The notes beneath the pieces were generated by a model. The model did not search any database, was not told where the DNA came from, and worked only from the letters and a program-made list of their open reading frames with translations. From NCBI GenBank assembly GCA_932521035.1, contig OW051496.1:8556001-8620000 (forward strand): 64,000 bases of DNA. Direction: 5' to 3'. The translations under genes were made by a program, and so were the position numbers. This document shows positions 22,897 through 33,900 of this stretch, one piece after another (position 1 is the stretch's first letter; every line of letters starts with the position of its first letter). This DNA comes from Oscheius dolichura (taxonomy: Eukaryota; Nematoda; Chromadorea; Rhabditida; Rhabditidae).

Positions 22897-23726
22897 ATGT
22901 CCAGTGGAAGACTAGCAGATTCGGCTCGAGATTTATTTAATACAGCTGGAGAATTAGCACGCCGAGCGGAAGAGCCCCCTCGCGATTTGACATTCACAGA
23001 TAAAGTCATGGGAACAGTTGCTGATATTCACAAGAAACCAGTCCCTATACAAATGGCTATTGGAGGAGGAGCCGGCATGTAAGTCCTTTTATGTTTTACT
23101 GTATTTGTTCATCTTCAGATTCACAGGTTACTTATTTACACGTGGCAGTAAAGCTTCAGCAGCTGTTCTTGGAGTTTCTCTTCTAGCATTCCAGGTATGT
23201 TTTTTTTTTCAAACAGCTAATTCTTAAATTTTCAGTTTGCTAGCTACAAAGGCTATATAAAAGTAAATAATGTTAAATTGAAAGATGATATTAGAAATTT
23301 ATCTGCCGAACTTGAAAAGAGATTTACTGGCAGGAGATCCGTCCGCATCAATAAAGATGTTGTAAGTTATTTAAATATTAACTTTGTAGAAAACGAGAAA
23401 CTATTCAACTTGAGAAGGCTGATAAGTGGATAAAACGTTTTTTTCGCCAGAACCTTTTCCTTCTAATACACATTTTCGCAGTTATTTCTAACCAACTTCT
23501 AAATGACTTGGTTCATTTAGAAAAAAAAAACTGAAACTGCAAGTTAGTTGTCCACTCTCCAAGTTGAATATTTTCCCGAATGTCTGTATGTTCGCGTTGA
23601 ACTAACCAATATACAAAAGTTTTTAACGAGAATATTATTTTTCAGCTGGCTAATTACCTTTCCGATAATGCTTGGTTGATTGGTGGATTCACAGCTGGAT
23701 GGCTTATTGGCTACAGTATTGCTTAA
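22897..23726 (+). CDS. fndc-1: FUN14-domain protein (FUNDC1/2 family)
   Basis: Outer mitochondrial membrane protein; FUNDC1 is a hypoxia-linked mitophagy receptor. Exons 22897-23078, 23119-23194, 23236-23361 and 23646-23726 give 154 residues. Family features: a conserved GGGAG...FTGYLFTRGSKASAAVLG turn and first membrane helix, the FASYKGYI motif, a charged linker (LKDDIRNLSAELEKRF) and a last helix WLIGGFTAGWLIGYSIA. The N-terminus (RLADSARDLFNTAGELARRA) lacks a clear YxxL LC3-interaction motif in its first 40 residues, so autophagy-receptor activity is not proved by sequence. The ATG abuts a GTTTAG acceptor, so trans-splicing is likely. AATAAA follows at 23798. Confidence 0.9.
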
Positions 23727-23797
23727 CTCACTTCCTAGTCTTACATGTTCATACACCAAAGAATTTTTATTACACTTCAAGTTTTATCGCTAGTTTT

Positions 23798-23803
23798 AAT
23801 AAA
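23798..23803 (+). terminator. Polyadenylation signal of the FUN14 gene
   Basis: AATAAA 72 bp past the stop codon. Confidence 0.65.
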
Positions 23804-24200
23804 CGTCGTTGCTTTTTTTTCGTTTTCTGTCAATTTTTACATAGGCGAACTGACTCCAGCCGCCTTTTGTTGAGGTGGGGTCAATTTCTTTGCAGCTACA
23901 CGGAAGCGTCTAAAAAATGTTCTATATAAGTTCAAATATTTGCTTCCGTGCCAACTGTGTATGTTCAAAGAATGTTTACTGCTGCTCTATCTTTCCTGCA
24001 CCTATCAGGCGCCTCACGTGCGGGCGGGGACACGCACGTAAGTCCAACGAACAGCCCGCATATCGCGCCATTTTCTGCGCTGCAATCGATACAATATCTT
24101 ATTATTCTCATTGTTTTTCCTGATATTTACCCACAATTTTCTTCTCTTCTTGGAGCAAAAATTACACTAAACAAAAACTGCTATACAGAAGTATTGAAGA

Positions 24201-25937
24201 ATGGATGTTGAACGGGCGCAGCACATCCTTCGACAACTTCTACCCTATGCAGCGATCCCTGTTGGACTTTATGCTTTGACCAGGTATCTTCAATTCTTCT
24301 TGTGCAAATTAAAACATGGCGGAACGTTTAAAAAATTACAACCTTGTTTATGTTCTTCCCCCGTCAGCTGCTTACTCTTTGCACAAACACTCATGGTCAC
24401 TTCTCTGATTATTTTGCTTCTACAAACAACTTAATTCCATAACAATGGTCGTAACACTGAAAAGTTATTGAAAAATTGCAGTAAATGGAGAGAAGAAGGA
24501 TCCATACGCCTAGAAAATAGATTTTCTCAAATGCTGTCCCGTTTCCCTGGCCCTTTTCCACAAAAAAATCCTTTATAATACAGAATCCTTGCTCGCCTTG
24601 TCCCTGGTCCGCAGCACCATCCCAAGCTTGTTTACAAGGACAAAACAGTTCTGATTATCGGTGCAAGTACAGGTATTCCCTCTTCTTTTTGTTATTTTCT
24701 TGCGTTTTTCAGGACTTGGCCGAGCTCTTGCCTTCGAATTACACAAAAAAGGGGCTAAAGTAATTCTCACGGCTAGAAGTATAGACAAATTGAAAGAATT
24801 AGCCAAAGAATTGAAGCAGAGCAATGGAGATAATCCTCACGAGCCAGAATATCGGTTTGCCACTTTATTTTTATAATTATCTGGATTTCTTTTAGATACC
24901 TCGATGTTGCCGAGCCAAGAGACGTTGAAGATCTCGTAAAATTGTCTATTGATGGCAAAACAATTGATGTTCTTATCAATAATGCTGGAATATCGAATCG
25001 AGGAGCTATTGAAGACACGCCGATTGAAATTTACAAGTTTGTTTTATTTTTTCCAATTCAAAATAGAAAATTATAGGCAAGTTATGGAAGTAAACTTTTT
25101 CGGAATAGTTTCTGTAACGAAGGCTCTTCTCTCCTTCGTCCCTGACACTGGTTGCATTATTGTGACCAGCAGTATGCAGGGGAAGATCTCTATTCCATAC
25201 AGAAGTTGCTATGCAGCCAGTAAACATGCCTTGCAGGTGATTTTATTTATTTTTCTATATTATTTTTTATATATTTTAGGCATTCTTCGACGCTCTCAGA
25301 GCAGAAACCCGTCCCAATCTACACATCCTGGTTGTGAGTGCCGGTTACATGAATACGGGCTTCGGCAGCCGTGCTTTGGATGTGCACGGACAGGCTGTAG
25401 GAGTAGAAGATGAAAACCAGAAAAAGGTAAGATTTATATACAAATTTCTCAAGAAAAAAGAAAGAACAAAACCCGCGATCTATTTTCCAAACCTTTGAAG
25501 CCCATTAGCATTTCGAACTAGGCTGACCGAAGCAAATTGATTGTAATCCTTACCACCCCATCCGAATTCCCCATCCCAGCTGTTTCTCTCGTCATTCCAA
25601 TCCGGACCAGTCGGCCAGTTTGCCGGATTCGGTACCGGCCAATTGCCTTGCTCCTTATCCGGATTGGGAATATCCTCCAATTTAATTGTCGTCGTAGTAG
25701 GAGCTGCTGTAGTCGTTGTTGTGGTCGGCTAAAAAAAGAAAAAGAATGTTTCAGGGAATCTCAGCAGAGGATGCTGCTAGGGCAATTCTACGTGCTGCCT
25801 CAGCCCGTGAGACGGATATGATCCTTGCCCCCTTGTTCCACCGCCTCGGGGTATTCATCCGTTGGGCTTGGCCTAACCTCTACTTCTATTCGGTCTACAA
25901 ACGAGGACTCACTGACCAATTTGCCAAGAAACATTAG
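24201..25937 (+). CDS. Short-chain dehydrogenase/reductase, DHRS7-like
   Basis: NAD(P)-dependent oxidoreductase, probably membrane-bound. Exons 24201-24283, 24584-24672, 24713-24854, 24896-25036, 25077-25236, 25280-25426 and 25755-25937 give 314 residues. An N-terminal hydrophobic stretch ([16 protein letters not shown]) likely anchors it to the ER. Rossmann fold: cofactor loop GASTGLG (~residue 54), LDVAEPRDV, structural LINNAGIS (~125), catalytic Ser in VTSSMQGK and YxxxK in YAASKHALQ (~195), then [10 protein letters not shown]. All catalytic residues are present. The substrate is unknown; DHRS7/7B relatives act on steroids, retinoids or lipids. Its last intron contains the final exon of the minus-strand gene at 25480, and its own last exon lies inside that gene's intron. 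It starts 475 bp after the FUN14 stop. Confidence 0.9.
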
Positions 25938-26369
25938 ACTACGGGAAGACTTGTCAATTCTAGCCATATTTTAGGTCGTCATCATGTGTATAAAATGTAT
26001 TTGTTCTTTTATCACTTCCCAAAGAAGAAAAGCACACATCAGTTGATCGCTTTAGCATCAAATTTTGCACTCGGGGAAATTTCAAGGCCGCTGTCTCCCC
26101 TGGTTTTGAACTGTGGACTTACGAATAGCGTGAAATGTTGGAAAGGATTCAATATATTTTGAAACAGCTGATTCTGCTGCTGTTGCGGCTGGCCAAGTCC
26201 ATTTTGACTCCACTGTGGTTGAATTGGCTGCTGAGTTTGTTGCTGTTGCTGCTGCTGCCAGTTGAAAAGCCCCCACTGCCCTGAATGTATATTTTTACTC
26301 ATTAATTTCTGTATTATGGCTACCTTCAACGAGGACTATCAATAGAGAAGAGAAGACAGTCGACCGCAT
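25480..26369 (-). CDS. Secreted Gln/Thr-rich protein interleaved with the SDR gene
   Basis: Minus-strand exons 26369-26324, 26280-26123 and 25728-25480 join to 150 residues. Residues 1-15 are a signal peptide (MRSTVFSSLLIVLVEG). A Gln-rich segment (WQQQQQQQTQQPIQ) follows, then a Thr stretch ([20 protein letters not shown]), then a Trp/Asn/Pro/Gly-rich tail ([29 protein letters not shown]). No known domain; an extracellular, perhaps matrix or cuticle-associated protein is plausible. Splice sites are good (GAAG|gtagcc, TTC|gtaagt, ttttttag). The 394-bp second intron holds the last exon of the dehydrogenase on the opposite strand. The leader follows a CTGTTTAG acceptor. Confidence 0.78.
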
Positions 26370-26387
26370 CGGCTGGACCCTAAACAG

Positions 26388-26901
26388 ATGGAATTTTTCG
26401 GGGGCGATTGTCTGCCATTGTTAGAGGAAAATGGAGAGAGAGGTAGCGACGTCACTGTACAAAAAGGGCAAGACGAAAGGGAAAGAGGTAATTGGAAAAA
26501 GGCTCCTTCCTGGTTCGTATCAGATGGCGAATGCCGAGAGAAAGGCATTTTGTGAGAGCGATGCTGATCATTTTCAAGTTTCTTGGTAGAATCTAAATTG
26601 ATAGCAGGCTATAAACGATGTACTGTGCTGAAATGGTGTTGAATTCTTGTAAATAATCATCTTCCTCGTTATTTTGTAGCTATAAATTTGCCTAAATGCT
26701 TTGATAATGTCATGATAGGTAAAAGAGGAAAAGGTAAAAGAGGAAGAAGCGGTCAGACAGGAGGCGTGTCTTTTACAATTGTGTGCGGACAATACCGCAG
26801 GTTCCCTCTTTTGGAGATTACAGCAAACGACGGCAGACGAACAAATGTGGCAGCAGTTCCTTTTTTCCGTGTCCTTTCAGCAGCAGAGGTCAATTGGTTA
26901 A
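26388..26901 (+). CDS. Possible small acidic/Gln-rich protein gene
   Basis: Candidate three-exon gene (26388-26456, 26524-26577, 26719-26901), 101 residues, all introns phase 0. The ATG directly follows CCTAAACAG. Fragments look coding (MEFFGGDCLPLLEENGERG; SLFWRLQQTTADEQMWQQF), but donors are ordinary and other joins are possible. It starts 18 bp from the divergent secreted-protein gene, and the same eight bases could serve as acceptor on both strands. Family not recognised. Confidence 0.35.
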
Positions 26902-27955
26902 TTCTATTCTTTTTTTCTGAAAGGAACAAGAAAGAAAAAAAGAACTGATCTGAAAATTGCTGACACAACCAAAAATTGTCTGTTTACCTAGAAAAAATGA
27001 CAAGAGACAACAAAGAAACAGGAAATGTTGAGGAGGCTAGCGTGAAACAGCATGGGTAAAAATTGAATAGCAGCAAAAAACATCGGGTGGGCAATCCCCA
27101 TAACCAAAAATGTGTGACCCTCGTAAAAGAAGCATCAGCTTGTTGTCTTATCTCTTTAGGGAGAGGCACCTGCTGAGTCAAGGCTGTAAATCGAAAAAAG
27201 AAGTGCATATTTATATCTGCTACTGTTCTGGAAGAGAATAAGTCATAATCTAAAGCAGTTCAACAACTAAAGAAAGGAAAGAAGCAAACGGAAATAGATA
27301 ATCAAAATAAATGAAACTGCCCTTCAACGATGCCTCCAGGAAAACATATCGTCTTCGTTTCTCTTTGTAACCGTATTGTTTTTGTTCATTTCCGTTTTAT
27401 TTTTATTTTTACCACCCCCGTGGGTGTGATTTTATGATTGCCAGAGGCCACATTTGAGGAGATGCTACTGCTGCCACTGCGGCGTGGCCTGATAAGGCCA
27501 ATCCGCACTTCTTTCGATAGTGATTATTCCGCTTCTGCTCGCTAGGAGGATTAGCTACCAGCTACTGTGTATTTTACTTATTCTTATAGCAATCTTTCAC
27601 TTGTTTTTGTTCTTTTATATTCTTTTCTTTTTGTTCTATGTCTTCTTTATCATTGTCTTTCTTGTTACTCAATTTTCGCAAAGAAACATTACTCTACCTC
27701 TTTCATGAAATGTCCTAGAAATTCAAAAATCCTATAAAATTCATTAGAAACAACTAGAAAACAACTGAAAACTGCCTTATTTGTATTTATTTCTTCCGGC
27801 GACGCCCTCCTCTGCGCTTTTCTGTTCTTTTCCTCTTTTTGACGTCGTTTTTGCTAATCCGCTTATCGTCTATTGCCACCTGTCTCAAATTTGGGCGGCT
27901 CCCTGAATTCCTTCCCCTCTTTTTTTACAGTTGGGAAGCAGCCTCGGTTCCGGTC
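26902..27955. other. AT-rich intergenic region
   Basis: Includes a minus-strand acceptor followed by ~23 plausible codons near 27185-27115 and a long T-rich stretch (27580-27680), but I cannot build a gene. The last part is the promoter and leader region of the giant vWA gene; a TTTTTTTACAG acceptor ends at 27930. Confidence 0.4.
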
Positions 27956-30900
27956 ATGTCCTGGGATGCCGCAGGCGACCGGACGACGTATGGCTACGAT
28001 CAGCCTATAGAGGATGACAGTCCCTCAGAGGAGGGGTTTATGAAACGACCATCATGGCTGTCTAACAAAATGTGAGGAACTGAAATTATATCAAGGAAGA
28101 CCAAATATTTTAGACTAATCATTATCATAATTCTTTTATTCTTTCTCGGACTGGCGTTTCTCATAGCCGGATCAGTTATGCTCGGGATTGGGGTGTCAAA
28201 AACTCATCAAAGTGAGTACAAAAAAGGAGAAGAGAAAAATGACTGTTTAGATTGCCCCGCTGTCACAGCAATGCCCTATTATGCTACAGTTGAATCGACT
28301 AAAATCACCTATGCCGATGTTTTGAGCAATTATCAAAATGCCGTTGATACCATAACCGAGCAGGTTCATTTTTTCATTAAGATAACCAGAAAGATGGTTT
28401 TAGATTCGCTCTGCATTGGGTGTTGCTTCCTCTTCAAACAAAATGGCAATCCTCGACTCTTCGGCCTCCACTGATCCCTATATAACCATCCTGGGGCTGT
28501 CTCAATCCCCTCGGGGGAGTGTGATGGCCGTTGTTGGAATGGCCTACACCTCAGCCGATGCTCCTCCCCTCTCCATGGTTGAGCAGGATCTATATAACGG
28601 AGAGAACATGACCCTCTACCATGCTGGCAGCACCGCCGCCCCCTCCTCCGACCAACAGATGTGTAGCATCGTCAGCATCTACCAGGTGGCCAATGGGACT
28701 ACTGTAGTACCGGGGAGCACAAGCTTCTGGACAACGCCACCTCCAAATTCACAAGGGACAACTAGTCTGGCAACGGGGACGACTACCCAATGTGTCTGCC
28801 CGACACCGACGGCCTGCCCAACGCCGACGGCCTGCCCGACACCGACGGCCTGCCCAACGCCGACGGCCTGCCCAACGCCGATGGCCTGCCCCACGCCTAC
28901 AGTATGCCCAACTACGGGACCTACAGAAGCCACAACATCGACAAAGGGTGCTACAACGACGACAGACCTCACCACAACGGCAGGCCCGACAACTGGTCCA
29001 AACCCTGGAACTAGCCCTACAACGAGCCAGCCGTCCGCCGCCACTAGTACTCCTTCTACCGGGCCGACGTTCCCTCCAACAACTGTCGCTACCCAAAAGA
29101 CGACGGCCACCAGCCAAGGGACTGTGACAACCCCTGCCACGACTTCTCAAACTACTGGTGGAACAGCTAGCACTTTGAAGAGTACAGTAACTACTGGTAG
29201 TACTACTACCCAAACTGGACCTACGACTACTGCACCCACAGGGAGGACGACGTCCGGGCTGACAACTACAACGACTACGGTAAAGACTACGTCAGGGACT
29301 AGTCCATCTGGACCGACAACAACAACAGGAACAACACCCCCTTCACCGAGTACTGTGACAGGTACAACCAGTGGTCTTACTACGCAGACTACAGTAACTG
29401 GATCTACTTCAAGCTCAGCGGGATCCACCACGAGGCAGGCCTCTACTATGCCTTCTACTGTAACCACAACACCATCTTCAAGCAGTTCCACATCGGCCAC
29501 AACCCAAAGTTCTACCAGGACCACCACATCTGACAGTACATCCTCGGCGGCCACGACAACAACTACAAGTCCAACGACACCCACAACGACGGCCTGTATC
29601 CCCGTCACGACGCCGTCTCCTCGTCCCGGAGCTAGAGACATCGTCGTATTGATCGATGACTCCACGGCTGTGGGAACAGCGGCCAATTATAATCAAGTAG
29701 GGGATCAGACTTTCCTTTGAGAAGTAATCGAAACTTTAGGTGACCTCCTGGCTAGGGAAGCAGCTCTTCCCCCAATGGCCAGTCTCGTCCGAGAAATGGG
29801 AAGCTGCCCCAACCCAATACGCCTTGGTGAGACGAGGGTTACGGTAATTAGCTCCCATTTTAGAAAGAATACAACCTGTTGATGGATTTCGATGCGAATA
29901 ATGTGAATGAGTTGGTCATTTCAGTGACAACCAGTGTCTATTCCGGAAGGAATGACCCCAGTGTCACCAAGTAGAAGGTCGTCCTCCTCTTTATGCTGAA
30001 CTATTCAGAGCCCTGAAGTCGACCCTAGGTCTCTCCGGACGAGCAGGAGTGCACCGTGTTATCCTCCTGTTGAGTGCTTCGAGTAATCTGACTGATCTGG
30101 AGACCGCCCTCTCCCTGGCAGAGCAGGCAAAGGGACAGGGAGACGACATAATCACAATGGCATTAGGAACAGCGGATGCAGGAGCACTGGGACTGGTCAG
30201 TTGGGCAATATTTTTTAAATTTTATTAGAGAGAGAGATAGAGATAACTGTTCAAGAATATCGGTAGAGACATTTGTGAACACAGCGGACTTGTTCATCCA
30301 TTAGTCCCAGTGTCATACAACGTTGTTGGCATTGGTTTTGGGGGTCCAGATTAAAGGCCTAAAAGTTTTAGGCTGAAACGGCGGCGGCAATAAGTTCATT
30401 TTTAGAGGACTACGTTAGATTTTTAAAAGCCTACCTCAATTCCTATAAAGAATAGAGAGAATAGAATAAAGTAGAGCGGTCGCAGCATGGTGAACTATTC
30501 CCCGATGGGGGTATTACACGTGGGAAGCTATGGGAAACAATGCCCCCTTCCTCTCTATCCAAACAAATATCGGATTTAGCTAGCCTCCGGTCCGGACTAC
30601 ACCTTCTCTGCCGGAGGGGGGTCGTTCTCCCCCTCTGCTGATCAGGCCACAGCTATCACGGATTTGATCCAAGGAGGAAGTCGGACTACCGCGGCCGCCG
30701 GGGGAACGACGACAACCCCGACCACTACCCCAGTAGCCATTGTCGACTTCCCCTGCCATCCGGATATTGCTGTTCTTGTGGACACGTCGGAAGCTGTACC
30801 AACACAGGAGGAATATCAGAGGGTAGGGGGTAGACAATCAGATAGGGGGCTCTGGTGGGGAAAGGAAGGCTATCCCAATCAGACGAGGCAGGGTGGAAGA

Positions 30901-33900
30901 TGCCTGGCCACTGGGATCAGGGCGGAGGTCAAGCCGGAAGACTCGCACCCGTATAGTCTCGGCAGGAATTATAGCCAATATTTAGGCAATAGTCAGTAAA
31001 ACGGGGTGTTTTCTTGATTTTTAGGAAAGGGAACCTGCCCTGCCGAAGCTGTACGGGTGCCGGTCTCCACCTGCCGGTTCCGTCTAATTCCTGGAAATTT
31101 AATGGATTTCAGCAATTGACCTTCATAGCGGATCAACTGGCTCCCACATGGTCTATTTCCCCTCAAGCGGTCGAGACAGAAATCGTAGTCTATTCCACCT
31201 TCTATCACGGCTTCATCGGAGATCATGACTTCAACTATGCCAATTACCACGAGTTCTCCGATGTTGTTCACCAATTCGACTATTTCTATAACCGAGTCAC
31301 CCCGGCCAGTATCAATGGGTCAGTTTTACACTCTCCAGCCAAAGAGACCAAGGAATTACAGTACCCTGAACTATTACGTGAGTACAATCGACAACAGAAG
31401 GGGTGGCAGACAGCCGACCACTCTGCTCTTCGCCTATTCCGGGTAGGAACCGACTTAGTCAGGGAAAATGGTCAATTTCAGGGACAAGACGGATATTGTA
31501 GCGGCTAGAAGCACCTTGCCCTCTGTAGGAAATCTGATAGTCGTCGGAATGGGCTCCTCCACACAGTACCTTCCTCTCCTGTCGGGGAATGTTATCACCG
31601 GGATGGATTACGGTAGTCAGCTGATACAACAGGTGGATATTCATACAAGGCGTACGGTAACTCACAACTCCCCTTTTAGATCAATTCCCTCCTCTGTGTA
31701 CCCAGTACTCCCGCCCCTTTGCCCACTACCCAGTCCCAGACCACCACAACCTCTTCCTCGACAACTCCAGCCCCGACAACGACTACTCCCACAACAATGG
31801 GAACAACAATAACACCTCAAAGTTGTGTTGACTGCAATCCGGAGGAGGCGAACATTCTAATTGCTATGGATTCAAGCTCATTGATGGCTGGTGGGAAGGT
31901 GAAGGCCATCTGGAGGACAGAATACTGTACCCTTTTTAGCTGGACCAATTGAAATCCTTCGTTAATAGTCAACTGACTTGGAATTGGACTCATCCGGAGA
32001 GATTGGCCGTATTAGGCTTCGACACGAGGGCACGGTTCTCCGTTCCTGTAGAGTGAGTTCATTACTGGCAGCTGGGGGGTCACTCACACCCGTACAATCT
32101 CGCTCTGCTTCTGTTCCATCCTCCATCTTTTCAGTTTTGGTGATCTAAATTCAATGGACGAGTTCCACAAGCTGATCTCCGTCTCCCCCCAGCTCAGCGA
32201 CCCTCCCTCCTTGACAAGTGCCTTCCAACATGCTCTGAATAATTTCCACCCGATTCCCCAATTCGGCCAGCAGAAGAGTGTCATCTTCACCGCGTCTGCC
32301 GATCCCCAAGACATAGCTACTGCCGGTCCCTATGCTGACCTCCTCTCCCAAAGGGGAATTGTCGTCCTCGTCGGGATGAATATGCCCGCCGTTGGACCGC
32401 TTCAACAACTCGTCCCCGGTGTCATCTCTTGGCCGGATTTGAATAATTCGAGCGGCATTGCGGATCAAATTAATCAGGGCCTCGCCGGTAGGAGCTCTTC
32501 CTTCTTCCTTAAAGAGACAGTTTAGGGGCATTCTTGAATTACACGACTCTCCCGCCCGTCACATCGACTGCCGGAACAGGCACCACAGTCTCAACGACTC
32601 CTCCCAGTACTACAGCCTCCACAACGACGGGGACGACGACAGTGTTCAGCGCCTCCCCGGCCATTTGTTCCCGAGATGTCATCCTCCTCCTGGATGAGTC
32701 CAACGCCTACCCGGACCTGGCTTCTTTCAACCAGGTACTCTTTCTAATAGATAGTAAATTGTGTTTATTAGGTAAAATCCTGGCTGTTAAAGACCCTAGT
32801 TCCACTGTGGGAGGTCAATCCCAGTCACATAGCCGTCGCCCCCTATGGCTTTGCTAATAAGACCTTCGACGATCTCGGGGGCAATTTCCTCGAGAATTCC
32901 CAATCCGAATTGGAAACTCTAATCGATCACAACCTTCGCTACTTACCTACTACAGCTGCCAGCGTCCATTACGGGTTGAGCAAGGCCGTCGGGATAACAG
33001 CTCGCCCCTCCGCCGCCGTGGTCCTCATCTCCGCGTCAGAGTAGGTGACCAGGGGATTGTTTCCCAATTTGAAAGTTTAGTACAGCTGATGATGTCAATC
33101 AGGGACTGGATTATGCTAGACAGCTGAAAATGAATGGAGGGACTGTTATTACTCTGTCAGTTGGGCCGAATGGCAGTGGCCAGCTGGGAAAGGTAGGAGC
33201 ATTCCTAGACTGTAGCCAGCCATCTTTAGCTCTCCTCCGGACTGGCTTTCACCTTCTATTCACGTGATTTTTCTGTCTCTAATGAGATAGCCATGGACAT
33301 TTCCGACGTATTATGCTCGTCTGCCCCTCCGGTGACCACAACACCGGGTGCCAGTACCGCCAGCCCCCTGCCGACCACGACCATTACCGAGCCGCCGCCG
33401 CCATTCCCTTGTACAGTGGACGTGGCCTTCTTGTTTGATAATTCTGGACGGAATTCAAATGTTACCGTATTCAACAACACGGTCAGTTATGTCGCGGACC
33501 AGCTCATCCAGAATTGGGTGGTGGATTCGAATCACACGGAGACGGCCATCGTCATGGCCAATTCCATCCTCCCCATCACGGACACCACCTCGTGGAGATA
33601 CAGGAATCGCGGCGAGTTGCAGGACACCCTCCACCAGATGGGGCACGACTTTTTTGGGGGACTTCCCAGTATTTATAAGTACGTCTCTTTATTTTTCATA
33701 AAAATGATCATTTTAGCCTGTTTGAAGGCCTCCAGGAGACAGTCCCCAGCCGGCGAACCTTCCACCCCCTAACGGCCGTCATGTTCACCTTCTCCTCCGA
33801 CCAGGGAGATGTCATCTCTTCTCTACAGTTGGCCAACTCCCTTGGAGTAAATATCATAGCCGTTGGACTGGGCTCATCCGACCCGAATACACTGGGATTG

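Noticed and set aside
27520-27708. Hydrophobic 62-residue frame resembling a membrane protein
   Set aside because: Arises from T-rich sequence; no coding bias or acceptor near the ATG.
28679-29686. Long minus-strand frames rich in Val and Gly opposite the mucin region
   Set aside because: Mirror image of Thr-rich ACC/ACG codons; no splice or start support.
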